Assembly: GCA_019022495.1 (NCBI GenBank)
Contig: JAFEKR010000025.1
Span: 310,001-374,000 of the forward strand
DNA length: 64,000 nucleotides
From: Epichloe hybrida
Taxonomy: Eukaryota > Ascomycota > Sordariomycetes > Hypocreales > Clavicipitaceae
Direction of reading: 5' to 3'
Shown here: piece by piece, positions 25,651-36,257 of the stretch
Layout: each line of letters starts with the position of its first letter
Position numbering within the stretch: position 1 is the first letter of the stretch
The notes under the pieces: generated by a model
Database searches by the model: none
Told to the model about the DNA's origin: nothing
Seen by the model: only the letters and a program-made list of their open reading frames with translations
Translations under genes and position numbers: made by a program

Positions 25651-27391
25651 AGCCATAGAATTACTAGGAAGATGCCTTAGATAAGGATATGCTAATGCCT
25701 AACCTTAAAGATAATAATAATAAGTTTAAAGTTAAAGAAGTTAGGGATTATAGGAAGATATATAAAGGTAATAAATACCTAGTAAAATAAAAGAGCTAGC
25801 TAAGTAAATATAATTAATAGGTAGCGTTAGAAGATATAGAAAGCGCTTAATATATAATTTAAGCTTTCTATTGATTTTTAATTTTTTTTGGGGTCATTGG
25901 CTGTGGCCAATGCATCTAATTTTCAAGGAACCAAAAAAATTACTAGCAATACCCAGCTAGTGCCACATGTAACAACCAAATTCAATAATCACCGCAGTGT
26001 TAGGTAAAACATAAAAGGAACAAGTTTAAGCTTTCTATTAAAGCAAAATAAGTAAAAAGCATAGTAAGATATAAGTAAGTTATAAGTAATAAGGGATAAG
26101 GTAATTATAAAAAAGGCCTAGCCTTATTAGCTACTATTACACTTTAATTAAAACCCTTATTAAACTATTTACTAAATAATAAAAGAAAAAATACCTATAA
26201 GAAGGGAAGTCTTATAGGAAACCCTTCTATAGCTACCCTCTTATATATTAAAATAATGCTATTATAAAGGAGGTACTTAGCGCCCTTACTCTTATTCTCC
26301 TAAACTACTACCTTTATTACCTAGAAAAACTAGTGCTTTACTACCCCCTAGGGTATAAATCCTAGATTATAATATTATAGCTATAAAGTTATTTTTCTCT
26401 TCTAGGAATTATAATATATAGCATAGTTTAGCTATAAAAAGTTAGTAAATAAGTAGTAAAGAAAAAGTAATAACTTATAATCCCTAGGGTAAGGGTAGGA
26501 TATATAGTAACTAAAAGTTACTAGTGTAAAATAATATACTAATTATATATAGCTAAAGCAGCCTACCTAGGGAGTAAGCAAAGGTCTAGAGAATATATAA
26601 TAAAATATACCTAATAGACCTTAGTAGCCCTAGTTAAACTAAAGGAAATATAATAAGCTATATTAGCATAATTAAACCCTAAAATAAGGTTTAGATAATA
26701 GGTGCTAAAATAGTAGTAAGTTACCTTAGAAAATATATAATTATTAGGGTTATTAGGGTCCTAATTACTTAGGGCATCTATTAAAGTTTTTACCTAATTA
26801 AGAATAGTAAGAAAATCTAGAAAATCCCCTTATATACTTAGTATTACCTAGAGAGATATAGGTAATTAGGGACTAAAAGAGCAGAGAATATAATATACTT
26901 ACTATCTTATAAGTATTACTATATTTAACACACTAGATATAATACTTTAAATACTTCCCTTTAATAATAGTAGTTAGTGCGCTAGGGAATTAATAGTTAA
27001 TCTAAGGGATGTTAGGCTTAGCTAGAGAATTCTTCTTAAAGTCCGCGTAACCTATACATAAATAATATATATAGGAATATCCTCTGAAATAAATATTAAG
27101 GATAGCTATAATAATAATACTCTTAACTCTTTCCCTATCTAATTCTACTTTAATAATAAAGTAAGTAGTAAAGGTAAAGTTATAGTAACTAATAATATAA
27201 TAGTATTTAGGGAAAAATTTACTATAGAAAAGAAAGGGAAAAGTTAGTAATATAATAGGGAGTTATAAGTAAATTTATACTTAAATACTAATATTATTTA
27301 TTATTATTTTAGTATAGCTACTACTTAGTAAATAGCTATATAGTACTTACTTAAAGCTATTTAAAAGCCTAGCTAAAAGTAAGGGGGTAAT
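25651..27391 (+). pseudogene. Gypsy B chromodomain and 3' region (broken)
   Basis: Continuation of element B after the Gypsy C insertion. A chromodomain reads NKYLVK, a stop, K at 25771-25795, followed by SWLSKYN. A 152-bp retroposon sits at 25873-26024. From 26040 to 27391 is the family's long 3' region, matching A 7100-5775 inversely. It ends in the polypurine run AAGTAAGGGGG just before the 3' LTR. Confidence 0.8.
25873..26024 (-). mobile_element. Retroposon copy 3 (152 bp), 15-bp TSD
   Basis: A-rich 3' end on the left (GATTTTTAATTTTTTTTGGG on the plus strand), 5' truncation on the right at GGAACAAG. A perfect TSD TTTAAGCTTTCTATT lies at 25858-25872 and 26025-26039. Essentially unmutated (AATCACCGCAGTGTTAGG intact), in contrast to the heavily mutated Gypsy B around it. 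Confidence 0.95.
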
Positions 27392-27593
27392 TATAGGGCC
27401 TTACTTATAATACTAGCGCGCTAGTGTACTACTAGGCAGGCATACCACGCCCTAGGGCTAGGTTTACGTAACACTAGCAAGTTATTACCTATAAGTTAGT
27501 GACTTGTACGCATAACACACTTAGACCTAGCAAGCTTCAGTCAATATACGAACGCCCCTATACCTCTTGCCTAGCTATCCCTTAGTTCTCACA
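27392..27593 (+). repeat. 3' LTR of Gypsy B
   Basis: 202 bp, starting TATAGGGCCTTACTT and ending CCTTAGTTCTCACA. The palindrome ACTAGCGCGCTAGT is at about 27411-27426. It is better preserved than the 5' LTR at its right end (CTCACA against CTTATA). Confidence 0.92.
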
Positions 27594-29660
27594 CTATTAG
27601 CAAAAGAATATAGTAACTTAGCCCTTATAATTAAGCTATAGAAGGAAGGAATTATAAAAACCCTAGGTAAACCTTTTAAACTATTAATAAAAGTAGAAAT
27701 TAATACCTTAATTAGGTAAGGTATATTTAAATTTATTATATTTAATAAGAAGAAGCATAGTAGGATTTAAATCTTTAATTCCTAAATTATTAATAAGATT
27801 AAAGGTAAGATAATAAAACCCTATAAAAAGTTATACCTTATAATCTAAGGATATAAGGATAAAGGGAAATAGGCTATTCTTATATAGGCCCTAATAATTT
27901 AATAAGTAAGCTAACGTCTTATCCTTATAATAGCCCTATTAGTAAGATTAAGGAAATTCCTTATCTAGCTATATAATATCTATGAGGCATATATATAGGC
28001 CTATATATTCCTAGAGTAGCTAATCCTAGCATGCTTACTAATTTAGATATAGCACCTTTACTTACCTAGTATAATTTTTAGGGTTATAAAGCCCCTTTAC
28101 AGACTTATAAAGGCTAGAATATATTAGTAGGTTACGTATTATAAGTGTTATAGAGAGAACCTCTAGATAGAAACCTCTATATATAATCCTTACTTACTTA
28201 TAACTATAAAGGAAAGCCCTAACTTTATATATATTAGAATATAAACTAATAATACCCTTAGCCTATTAGATAAGAAGTTCTCTAAGAAGGAAGAGACTTA
28301 ACTAGTTACTATAGGCTTTAATATAAAGCTAAAGTAATTCCTAACCTAGGATAATCCCCTTATGTTTAATAAAGGTATTATTACGCTAGAGAATAATACT
28401 ATTAAGATATAGTAAAAGGGATAGAGTAATAAGTTAGAATTAGTTCTAATAATTAATTTAAAGCGTAAATACATTAAGTCAAGGGCCTAAGGCGCTTATA
28501 TTACCTTAATATACTAACTAGAGGCTTACTTTAATCTATCTATTACTATATAGTACTAAGAGCTAACCCTAGAGGATATAAAAGCCCTTAATTACTACCT
28601 AAAGTAGTAAATAAATTACCTAGAAAGAGGCCTAATATTTATCTTAATTAACCTTAAGAAGGTAAAGCTCTTTGCCTTTATAGATAGATTATTTACTAAT
28701 AACTAGGACATATTCTCCTAACTAGAATATATACTTATCCTAGCTAATAAGGATTACACTAATAGTAAATTTACTATTAAAGGTAATATTATATACTTTA
28801 GCTTAATAAAGAGTAAAAGAGTTATATAAAGTATACTTACCTTAGAGATTTATAGTATAGTAGCTAGCGTTAATATAGCTTATATAATTATAATAACCTT
28901 AAACCTAGTTACTAAATAACTAAAGCTCCTAAAGATCCTAGTTATTATATATATAGATTTATACTTCTTATATAAGTGCCTTATTAAGCTTAGTATAATA
29001 AAAGAGAAATGCTTAATAATTAATATTATAGCTCTTTAATAATTATATAAACACTAAGAACTCTATAAGATCTAATAGATTAATAGGGAGGATAACCTAG
29101 CTAATGCCTTTATAAAGGTATTACCTAATAAGGCCCTTAAGAGCTTTATCTTAACTAACTAGATAACTATTTAGATAGAGGGATAGGTTACTTATATATA
29201 ATATATATATAGTAAGAGGAAAGGTAATTCTCTAGGAGAGTAGCTATAGGGATAAGATAGTAATACATAGGGGATTTACGCCCTTATAGTTAATATCCCT
29301 AGTAGCTATAGCTACGCTAGCTTACTAGGCTATCCTAGTAAACCATAGAAATTAGTAGTAGTATATAAGAGGAGAAAGGTGTTATATTAGAAGGGGGAAG
29401 ATATTATATACATGCTATAGCGCGAGATATATATTATTTTAAGGAAAGAAGGGATTTAGAAGGGATTTACTTATTCTTATATAAGCTTATAAGCTAAGCA
29501 AGATTATTATTTCCCTTTTATTAGCTACTACATACTAAAATAAGCTATAAGTTCTTTTTCCTTATATCCCTTATTAATTAAATTATTAATTTGCCTTTCT
29601 TTTTTATTTTTACAATTAATATTACGTATTAATAATTATATTAAAAGAGAGAGGTTTTAG
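27594..29660 (+). pseudogene. Copia G reverse transcriptase and RNase H (broken)
   Basis: Resumes after Gypsy B. The RT N-terminus reads LAKEYSNLALIIKL, and KVEINTLIRQGIFKF follows near 27690-27735. KIKGKIIKPYKKLYLIIQGY precedes the palm. RNase H is at about 28650-29200 and ends with the Copia block REDNLANAFIK (DNPADA in relatives) near 29087-29115, then TIQIEGQVTY. The enzyme would copy element RNA and remove it from the hybrid. In-frame TAG and TAA are everywhere. The minus-strand relative at 55696-57711 has the same blocks. Confidence 0.88.
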
Positions 29661-29947
29661 TGTTAGAATAAAGGTGATATTAATTGCGCGTTATAGCTGT
29701 AATTACCTAGCAAAAGCTTAGGCTACGCGCAGGCCCTACACGTAACCCGTAACCTAGCCTATTAATTAGCTAGGAAATATAGGGCTATAAACGCGCGGCC
29801 CCCTTTCTCTTCTTTTATCGCGAATTCTAGCTTTTAACTTCTCTTTTTTACACACATAACGCAGCCTAGAATAGATAATTAATGATGATACTATTCTTCG
29901 GGCTCACAACCTTATTGCATTGAATTCAATACCCTGTGATACTAACA
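29661..29947 (+). repeat. 3' LTR of Copia G
   Basis: 287 bp, starting TGTTAGAATAAAGGTGATAT and ending CCCTGTGATACTAACA. It keeps several CpG sites (GCGCG, CGCGCGGCC). The same LTR is found reversed at 53699-53986 (solo) and 54634-55695 (element G', split by a retroposon). The following flank, CTTAC, is the candidate right TSD; the left one is out of view. Confidence 0.92.
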
Positions 29948-31074
29948 CTTACCCCTACTAGTTTATTAATTACTTAATATAAGTACTAACCTATATATAA
30001 ATATCCCACTTAGTTTCTTATTATATCTTACCTTCCCTTATATAACACTATTTATTTATTATTATAGTTTTATTATAGCTTTCTCTTTTTCTATTAGTCC
30101 TTATCTCTTAGATAATTACTCCCTTATTAGATATACTTTATAATCTATCTAACCCTTCTTTACCCCTAGCTACTCCTATAATACCCTTATCTTATTTTAT
30201 TAGTAAGTTCCTTATAAAAGGTAACTCTAATAATAAATAATATACTACCCCCTAATCTATCTAGTGCCCTTATAGGCTATATATAAAACAAGCCCTTACT
30301 ACTAGTATACTAGAATACTACTTACCTAAGTCTAGGGAATTCTATTCTCTATATTAGAGATAATATCTTATCTATATTTAGTATACTAGGCTCTTATTTA
30401 CTAACCTATATCTCTATTACGTATTAAAGGATATTAAGATAAAGATTACTATAGGTATATATATTATTAAACCTAGGGTCCTAAAGACTAAGCAAATAAA
30501 AAAGAAAATACCTATCCTATCTTAAAGGTATTATTACCTTATTAATTAGTAAAACTCCCTTCTTACCTAGGCTTAGTTTAACCTAGCTCCTATTTAGTTA
30601 GCCCTTAGGGTATCCCTAGCTATAAATACTACTATAATAAATATAACTAGTCTTAATATTACCCTTTTTATTAGCACTAGCCCTTTAGGTAGTTATAGTA
30701 TAGCTTACTTTATATAATAAGTTATAGGTATTTTATTCTAATAGAACTAATAAGTTATAGGTAAGTTAAGCGTAATATATATAGAGATATATAAGTAGTT
30801 TAATATACTTCTCTAAGCTTTATTACTTTATTACTAAGATAAAATCTATTAATATTCTTAAATTACTAGGTTAAGTAATAAATCTCCTTTATATTACTAC
30901 TAGTAATACTTACGCTTTCCTTTTATATTAGTTTTAACTTATAATTATATTCCTAGGGTATTAGAAGCTAGCTATTCTCTAGCTAGAAATAATACTTCTC
31001 CTTCTCCTAGCTATTCTCCTTCTATATACTATTCTCTTACTAAGTCTCCTATTATACCCTCTTTTACTTATACT
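29948..31074 (+). pseudogene. Unassigned relic between Copia G and hAT-like I
   Basis: About 1.1 kb with no intact frame. If stops are read as Trp or Gln, one plus-strand frame gives long Pro/Ser/Tyr-containing stretches (for example FISKFLIKGNSNNK). On the minus strand the part nearest 31074 (KRGYNRRLSKR, then RRRIARRRR) fits the Arg/Gln-rich tail that follows integrase in Gypsy elements, and would continue the integrase relic at 33485-33762. I favour a Gypsy tail at the right end and leave the rest unassigned. Confidence 0.35.
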
Positions 31075-31086
31075 CAGAGCTTTGCA

Positions 31087-31215
31087 TGTAGTGTAGTATT
31101 TGTAGTATTTTGGCTTTTGATGTAGTATATAGTGTAGTAGTTTATAGTGTAATATAGTATGTAGTGTAGTGTAGTAAATACTACATTACACTACAAATAC
31201 TATAAATGTAGTATT
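31087..31215. repeat. Left TGTAG arm with hairpin, element I
   Basis: Runs of TGTAG on the plus strand (31087-31173) flip to its complement CTACA (31174-31210), giving an inverted repeat that could fold. Between the first units and the rest is the segment TATTTTGGCTTTTGATGTAG, which recurs with the pentamer changed in element III and at the right end of element II. Confidence 0.8.
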
Positions 31216-31889
31216 AGTAAAAGAAAAGTGGGTACTTTTATTATCTTATAATATTACTTAGATTTTTCTTTATTAGCTTAATATTAGCCTCTTGTTTTAT
31301 TATAATTTAGTTATTTAGTTATAAATTTTTAAAGTTTAGGCTTATTTAAACTATTAAGCTAATAATAGGTATAGGGTTACTAAAAATAAACTCTTTTAGT
31401 ATTTATATATAGCCTAATTTTTTAAGTAAATTTAAAACGTCTTTATACTTTTATAGCTTTTTTCTTAGATTCACTATTTAATTTTAGTATATTATTTATC
31501 TTTTAATCTAAGATTTACCCTAAAGAAATTATTTATTATTCTATAAAAATAAGATATTAAATATAATAATAATATATTTATATTAATAAGACTTTTATTA
31601 TAAAGATAATATTTTAATATATTTAGTAAGAGGTTCTTTAGTAATATAACTATTTTCTTTAAATTAAAACTAATTATATTAAGTTTTTAGGTTTTTAAGG
31701 TAAAAGAAAATTAAAAAACTGTAAAAAAGCTATAATTATAAAGCTAAAATATTTTTTTAGGATATTAAAATATAAATTAAATTAATTTCTTTTAATTATT
31801 TAATATATAAAGAAATAAGCTTTAAAACTAGGTTTAACTATTAATACTATTCTTAGCTTACTTTCTTAGTTAAATAGTTTTTTCTAAAA

Positions 31890-32470
31890 GTAAGTCTAAA
31901 GTAAGTTTAAAGTAAGTCTAAAGTAAGGTTATTTAGTTATATCTCTTACTTAGTTATAGCTTTTATAGTTTTTTATAATCTAGTCTTATAAAAAGAAGGG
32001 ATTTATAAAAGGGGGTCTAAAGTGGGTCTATTTAATTATACCTCTTACTTAATTTTATTACTTTTATAGTTTCTTATAACATAGTCTTAGAAAAGAAGGG
32101 ATTTATAAAAGTGGGTCCTAAAGTAGGTCTATTTAATTATACCTCTTACTTAATTTTATTACTTTTATAGTTTTTTATAACATAGTCTTAGAAAAGAAAG
32201 AATTTATAAAAGTGGGTCTAAAGTGGGTCTATTTAATTATACCTCTTACTTAATTTTATTACTTTTATAGTTTTTTATAACATAGTCTTAGAAAAGAAGG
32301 GATTTATAAAAGTGGATCTAAAAGTGGGTCTATTTAATTATACTTATTACTTAGTTATAGCTTTTCTAGTTTTTATAATCTAGTTTTATAAAAGAAGATA
32401 TTAATAAAAGTGGGTATAAAGTAGGTATAAAGTGGGTCTTATTAGATATATCTTTTATTTATTACTAGCT
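31890..32470. repeat. ~100-bp tandem repeats with AGTGGGTC, element I
   Basis: Four to five units of about 100 bp. Each contains TAAAGTGGGTCTATTTAATT, then CTCTTACTTA, a TTATAGTTT block, and GTCTTAGAAAAGAAGGG. The GAAGGG marks recur at about 31997, 32097, 32197 and 32298. Related units occur in elements II (34200-34470, opposite strand), IV (52400-52850, opposite strand) and III (58880-59400). Confidence 0.85.
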
Positions 32471-32846
32471 TTTATACTTTTTTTATAATCTAGTTAAAGA
32501 AAAAAGAGATATTAAAGTTTATTATTATTATTATTACTATTATAGCTAAAGTACTAGTACTGGCTATATAGAAAGCTAACTAAGGTAAATAATATATTTT
32601 TACTATTATTATTTTAAATATTATTTTAAAAAAACATAAGAAAGAAAGGTATTTTATTTTACTAATATTTTTATAAACCTTAAAATACTAAATAACTAAA
32701 AAGTAAAGCTTTTTCTATAGTAATTTACTAATACTTACTAATATTTTTATTTAAGTTATTTATTTATTATTTAAACTTAATTAAACTTTAATACTTATAA
32801 TATTATAAAGTAATAAAAGCTATTCTTACTTATTCTAAGTAATTTT

Positions 32847-33115
32847 AAGCTATTATAAGCTATTATAAGCTATTATAAGCTATTATAAGCTATTATAAGC
32901 TATTATAAGCTATTATAAGCTATTATAAGCTATTATAAGCTAGTATAAGCTAGTATAAGCTATTATAAGCTAGTATAAGCTAGTATAAGCTAGTATAAGC
33001 TATTATAAGCTATTATAAGCTAGTATAAGCTATTATAAGCTAGTATAAGCTAGTATAAGCTATTATAAGCTATTATAAGCTATTATAAGCTATTATAAGC
33101 TATTATAAGCTATTA
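32847..33115. repeat. TATTATAAGC minisatellite, element I
   Basis: About 26 tandem copies of the decamer TATTATAAGC, with TAGTATAAGC variants in the middle third. The same decamer forms arrays at 53100-53300 and at 59404-60284 (split by a retroposon). Confidence 0.95.
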
Positions 33116-33182
33116 TATTACTAAATATAACAAAATACTACAAAATACTACAAATACTACATGTAGTAGAAAAATCTCCTTG

Positions 33183-33483
33183 TAGTGTAGTATGTAGTGT
33201 AGTGTAGTATGTAGTGTAGTGTAGTATGTAGTGTAGTGTAGTATGTAGTGTAGTGTAGTATGTAGTGTAGTGTAGTATGTAGTGTAGTGTAGTATGTAGT
33301 GTAGTGTAGTATGTAGTGTAGTGTAGTATGTAGTGTAGTGTAGTATGTAGTGTAGTGTAGTATGTAGTGTAGGGTAGTATGTAGTGTAGTGTAGTATGTA
33401 GTGTAGTGTAGTATGTAGTGTAGTGTAGTATGTAGTGTAGTGTAGTATGTAGTGTAGTGTAGTATGTAGTGTAGTGTAGTACA
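33183..33483. repeat. 17-bp higher-order TGTAG array, element I right arm
   Basis: About 17 tandem copies of a 17-bp unit, three TGTAG pentamers plus TA. The minus strand has no stops in two frames because of the repeat composition, giving apparent proteins of Tyr, Thr, Leu and His only. These are artefacts. One unit (around 33372) carries a GGG variant. Confidence 0.95.
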
Positions 33484-33484
33484 A

Positions 33485-33762
33485 AGCTTTGCCTTTAGTA
33501 TAGTTATAGATATAAGCATATCTAGTTAGGTTTAGATTAGTTTAAGATTATATCCGTACAGCAATCTATTTAGGCTTACTTTAGTAGCTAATAAGGTCCT
33601 ATTATTAATCGCTAGTTAATAAGCAGTAAGATATTCTAGCTAGTTATACTATAAGAAGGAAATAGTAACACGTAAAATTACTTATACCTCCTAGTTCGCC
33701 TGTTCCATACCGCCATTAGTCTAAGGATAGTATGACATAGAGACTAATTAATCTATCCCTAC
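33485..33762 (-). pseudogene. Gypsy integrase fragment J (broken)
   Basis: On the minus strand this reads NGGMEQAN, then a gap, then LAINNRTLLATKVSLNRLL and YGYN. These match the end of the integrase catalytic core and the linker in Gypsy elements (the TDGQTERAN and LAINNRDxxxTGVSPF blocks). The catalytic Glu region is included but mutated. The fragment is bounded left by hAT-like element I and right by element II, so both appear to have landed in or beside this older Gypsy. The rest of the element cannot be followed to the right. Confidence 0.7.
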
Positions 33763-33935
33763 TAGAGCATTACATTACATTACATTACATTGTGTAATGT
33801 TTGTAATGTAATGTAATTATTACACATTACATTACATTACACATTACATTACACATTACATTACATTACATTACATCCCCCTTTCACACATTACATTACA
33901 TTACATGTAATTATTTGTAATTAAATGTAATTATT
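33763..33935. repeat. Left TGTAA/ATTAC arm, element II
   Basis: ATTAC pentamers switch to TGTAATG and back to ATTAC, forming nested inverted repeats. A short CCCCCTTTCAC segment breaks the array near 33877. It is followed by an (ATTTTTT)n run at 33935-33962. Confidence 0.9.
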
Positions 33936-34199
33936 TTTTATTTTTTATTTTTTATTTTTTAATATTTAGGTTTAGTAATTAGAAATTAATAGTAAGAAAT
34001 AACTTAAATAATTAGAAAAGTATATATTAGGTTTGTAAAAATATAGATTAAGGTTAAATTACTATACTAATCTTAATTATAACTTATAAAACTAATAAAA
34101 CTTACTTTTTAAGCTTATTTCTTAGAAAAATATTAAAAACTTACTTTTAAGTATACTTTTTTTAATAGAAAATCATATATATTTAAGTAAATAAGCTAT

Positions 34200-34470
34200 A
34201 AAGAAGTTAATACTATTATTAGTTAGACCCACTTTTAAGTATACTATCTTTTTAAGAGAAAATCATATATATCTAAGCTAATAAGCTATAAAGAAGTTAA
34301 TACTATTATTAGTCAGACCCACTTTAGACTAATACTATTATTAGTCAGACCCACTTTAGACCCACTTTTATATATACTTCCTTTTTAAGAGAAAATCATA
34401 TATATCTAAGTAAATAAGCTATTAAGAAGTTAGTACTATAATTAGTAAGACTTACTTTAGACTTACTTTT
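34200..34470. repeat. ~90-100-bp tandem repeats with GACCCACTTT, element II
   Basis: About three imperfect units containing AGACCCACTTT, CTTTTTAAGAGAAAATCATA and a TAAGCTATAAAGAAGTTAAT block. This is the reverse complement class of the AGTGGGTC repeats in elements I and III. Confidence 0.8.
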
Positions 34471-34779
34471 AAACTTACTCTAGAAAATACATTTTTTTAA
34501 AATAAAATTATATATAACTAGGTAAATAAGCTATAAAAAAGTTAATTATATTATAAATAAACCCTATTATATACTTAATTTTTATTTATACCTTAAATAA
34601 ACTATATTATTATTTTATAGCTTTAAATTCTTATAAACTTATATAACTTCTATACTTTTTAATTACCTTTACTAAAAAGAAATAAACTTTTATTTTAAAA
34701 AGTATAATATTTATTTATTAACTTTATAAAATTAGATTTTATATTTTATCTTAAATTAATTTACTTTTAATAATATAGG

Positions 34780-35047
34780 TGTTAGTTACACCAAGGTCCT
34801 ACGTAAGTATAAGGGTAATCCCGTATAATTGAAGTTAATAATAGTTGATTTTTAATTAGCTAGGAAGGAAAGAGGGAAAAGAGAGGGAAAGTCTAGATGC
34901 TAGGAAAGTAAGCGAAACCTGTATGTAAGGCAAAAGAGGGGGTAGCGAATTAATATAGCTAATTGTATTGCATATATTGCGCTAGACCTATAATTTAGTC
35001 TAGTCTTTGGCCACGATTAAACTAATAAAGATCTAAAGGAATTAACA
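34780..35047 (-). repeat. 3' LTR of Copia E
   Basis: 268 bp, plus-strand start TGTTAGTTACACC and end AGGAATTAACA. Same length as the 5' LTR; differences are mainly C/T and G/A. Confidence 0.93.
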
Positions 35048-36022
35048 CTAGTAGTTTCTCTTTTTCCTTTATAGCTAAAGAGCTTAAAAACATAATAAAA
35101 AGCAAATCAAAGGAAAGTGTATATAAGTGAATCCCTTAATAGGAATCCGCTGCTTTAATTAGCTATTATAGTATTAGTTAATTGAATTAATCTATTAGTC
35201 CTTGCCTAAGCTCCTATCTCCTAATATCATAGGTCTCTTTACCTATCCTTTAACACGAATTATTAATTTGTTTAAATTAATTAAAGAGAAAAGTAATAAA
35301 TTTAGTAATGCTTTTGTTATTGCATTTACTAGATTATTATTGCTATTAATCTACCTAACTTTATAAATCTTATGCCTCTTGTATAATTAATAAAGAGCTA
35401 TAATATTAATTATTAGTCTTTTCTCCTTTATAGTTCCTAGCTTTATAAGATATTTATATAATAAAAAGGAATTAGTATAGAGAATTATAGGAATTTAAGG
35501 CATCTTTAATTAATCTGTAATCTAATGTAGAGTTATGGAAATTACATAAGCGATATCTATGCCTTAAACTATACTATATAACTTAGAGGTAAGCGCGCTA
35601 CAAGTAACTCTCTTGCTCTTTATTAAGCTATATATAATAATATTACCTTTTATAATAAAGGTATTGTTATCTTGCATTATCTTGTTACTAATTATAATTA
35701 CATATCTGATCTATAAGCTCAAATCCTTGTTATTAGCAAGTAATCTATTTACGAATATAAAGAGCTTTGCCTCCTTAAGAACTAAAGGAATATATTATAG
35801 TCTATGTTATTAATTCTTAATTTACTACTTAAGGTGTTTATTAAGGTATATAATATTTTCCTTAGAGAGTTCTTAGTATTAAGCTATAATTAATAAGTTA
35901 TAGGAAGCCTTTAGTTAATATATAGTTATAATATAGCTTCCTTAGGCTTATTATTCTATATAGTCTTGCTTTACTATTAGGGATTAAGGATTAACTTCCT
36001 TAATCTTCTAACTCTAGCCTTT
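35048..36022 (-). pseudogene. Copia E late RT and RNase H (broken)
   Basis: Minus-strand reading from 36022 to the 3' LTR. The blocks around 35390-35440 and 35590-35800 match the RNase H of G' (56310-56400 and 56520-56720), including the stretch equivalent to the FTIKGN and SSQIG region. A short plus-strand open frame at 35613-35813 overlaps this and is a shadow. RNase H would degrade the RNA strand during cDNA synthesis. The fragment is separated from the front of RT by Gypsy F. Confidence 0.75.
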
Positions 36023-36257
36023 TATTATGGACTTAAGCTATAAGCTCAGGTTAAGTCTGGCTTCGGAAAGGCTCCGGAAAGTATACGCACTCTAGGCAAA
36101 GGGGTTAGGGCTTTACGCAGACTACGCATAGACTACATATAAGGGGATATATATCCGGATACTATGTAACACTAGTAAAGTTCTCCTTTTCTTCTATAAG
36201 AATAATATTCTTATTCTAAACGCTTATATATAGTAGCTATAAGGCTAGTTCCTAATA
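36023..36257 (+). repeat. 5' LTR of Gypsy F
   Basis: 235 bp, starting TATTATGGACTTAAGC and ending CTAGTTCCTAATA. It keeps CGGAAAGGCTCCGGAAAG and several CpG sites. The sister LTR is at 45977-46211. Confidence 0.92.

Larger units (their letters stand above)
12151..27593 (+). mobile_element. Gypsy chromovirus B (plus), TSD CTATT, split by Gypsy C
   Basis: Same family as A but in the opposite orientation. LTRs of 202 bp lie at 12151-12352 and 27392-27593, with a perfect 5-bp TSD CTATT at 12146-12150 and 27594-27598. The interior is 12353-16975 and 25651-27391. Between them sits Gypsy C (TSD ATTAG), which entered just before the chromodomain. B keeps the RT region that A has lost, so it is the better reference for the family. 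All frames are stopped by RIP. Confidence 0.93.
2106..29947 (+). mobile_element. Copia retrotransposon G, split by Gypsy A and B
   Basis: A plus-strand Copia element now in three pieces: 2106-5572, 11911-12150 and 27599-29947. Read across the two insertions, with one TSD copy removed each time, the polyprotein continues from integrase C-terminus to reverse transcriptase (RT) without loss. The order gag, zinc knuckle, protease, integrase, RT, RNase H is the Copia order. The 3' LTR is 29661-29947. The 5' LTR is not in view, because E' begins immediately to the left. A minus-strand relative (G', 54634-57719) and a solo LTR (53699-53986) lie elsewhere in the window. All coding parts are dead. Confidence 0.9.
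31075..33484. mobile_element. hAT-like non-autonomous element I, (TGTAG) arms
   Basis: Both ends carry CAGAGCTTTG-type termini: CAGAGCTTTG at 31075, and CAAAGCTTTG closing at 33484 (a CTCTG end after one C-to-T). CAGAG/CTCTG ends are typical of hAT transposons, which make 8-bp TSDs; the flanks here (CTTATACT and CCTTTAGT) match only partly. Layout: a TGTAG-repeat arm with an internal hairpin, AT-rich interior, ~100-bp tandem repeats with AGTGGGTC, a TATTATAAGC minisatellite, then a second TGTAG arm. There is no transposase relic, so it would depend on an enzyme made elsewhere. Confidence 0.65.

Noticed and set aside
32847..33115. Regular spacing suggestive of a CRISPR array
   Set aside because: The unit is a 10-bp direct tandem repeat without spacers, in a fungal transposon context.
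33113..33519. Two overlapping minus-strand open frames of about 120 codons made of Tyr, Thr, Leu, His
   Set aside because: They lie in the 17-bp TGTAG array, where the repeat contains no stop in those frames. The composition is purely that of the array and no start context or domain is present.
35613..35813. 66-codon plus-strand frame with membrane-like composition
   Set aside because: It is antisense to the RNase H relic of Copia E. The hydrophobic appearance comes from AT-rich codons.
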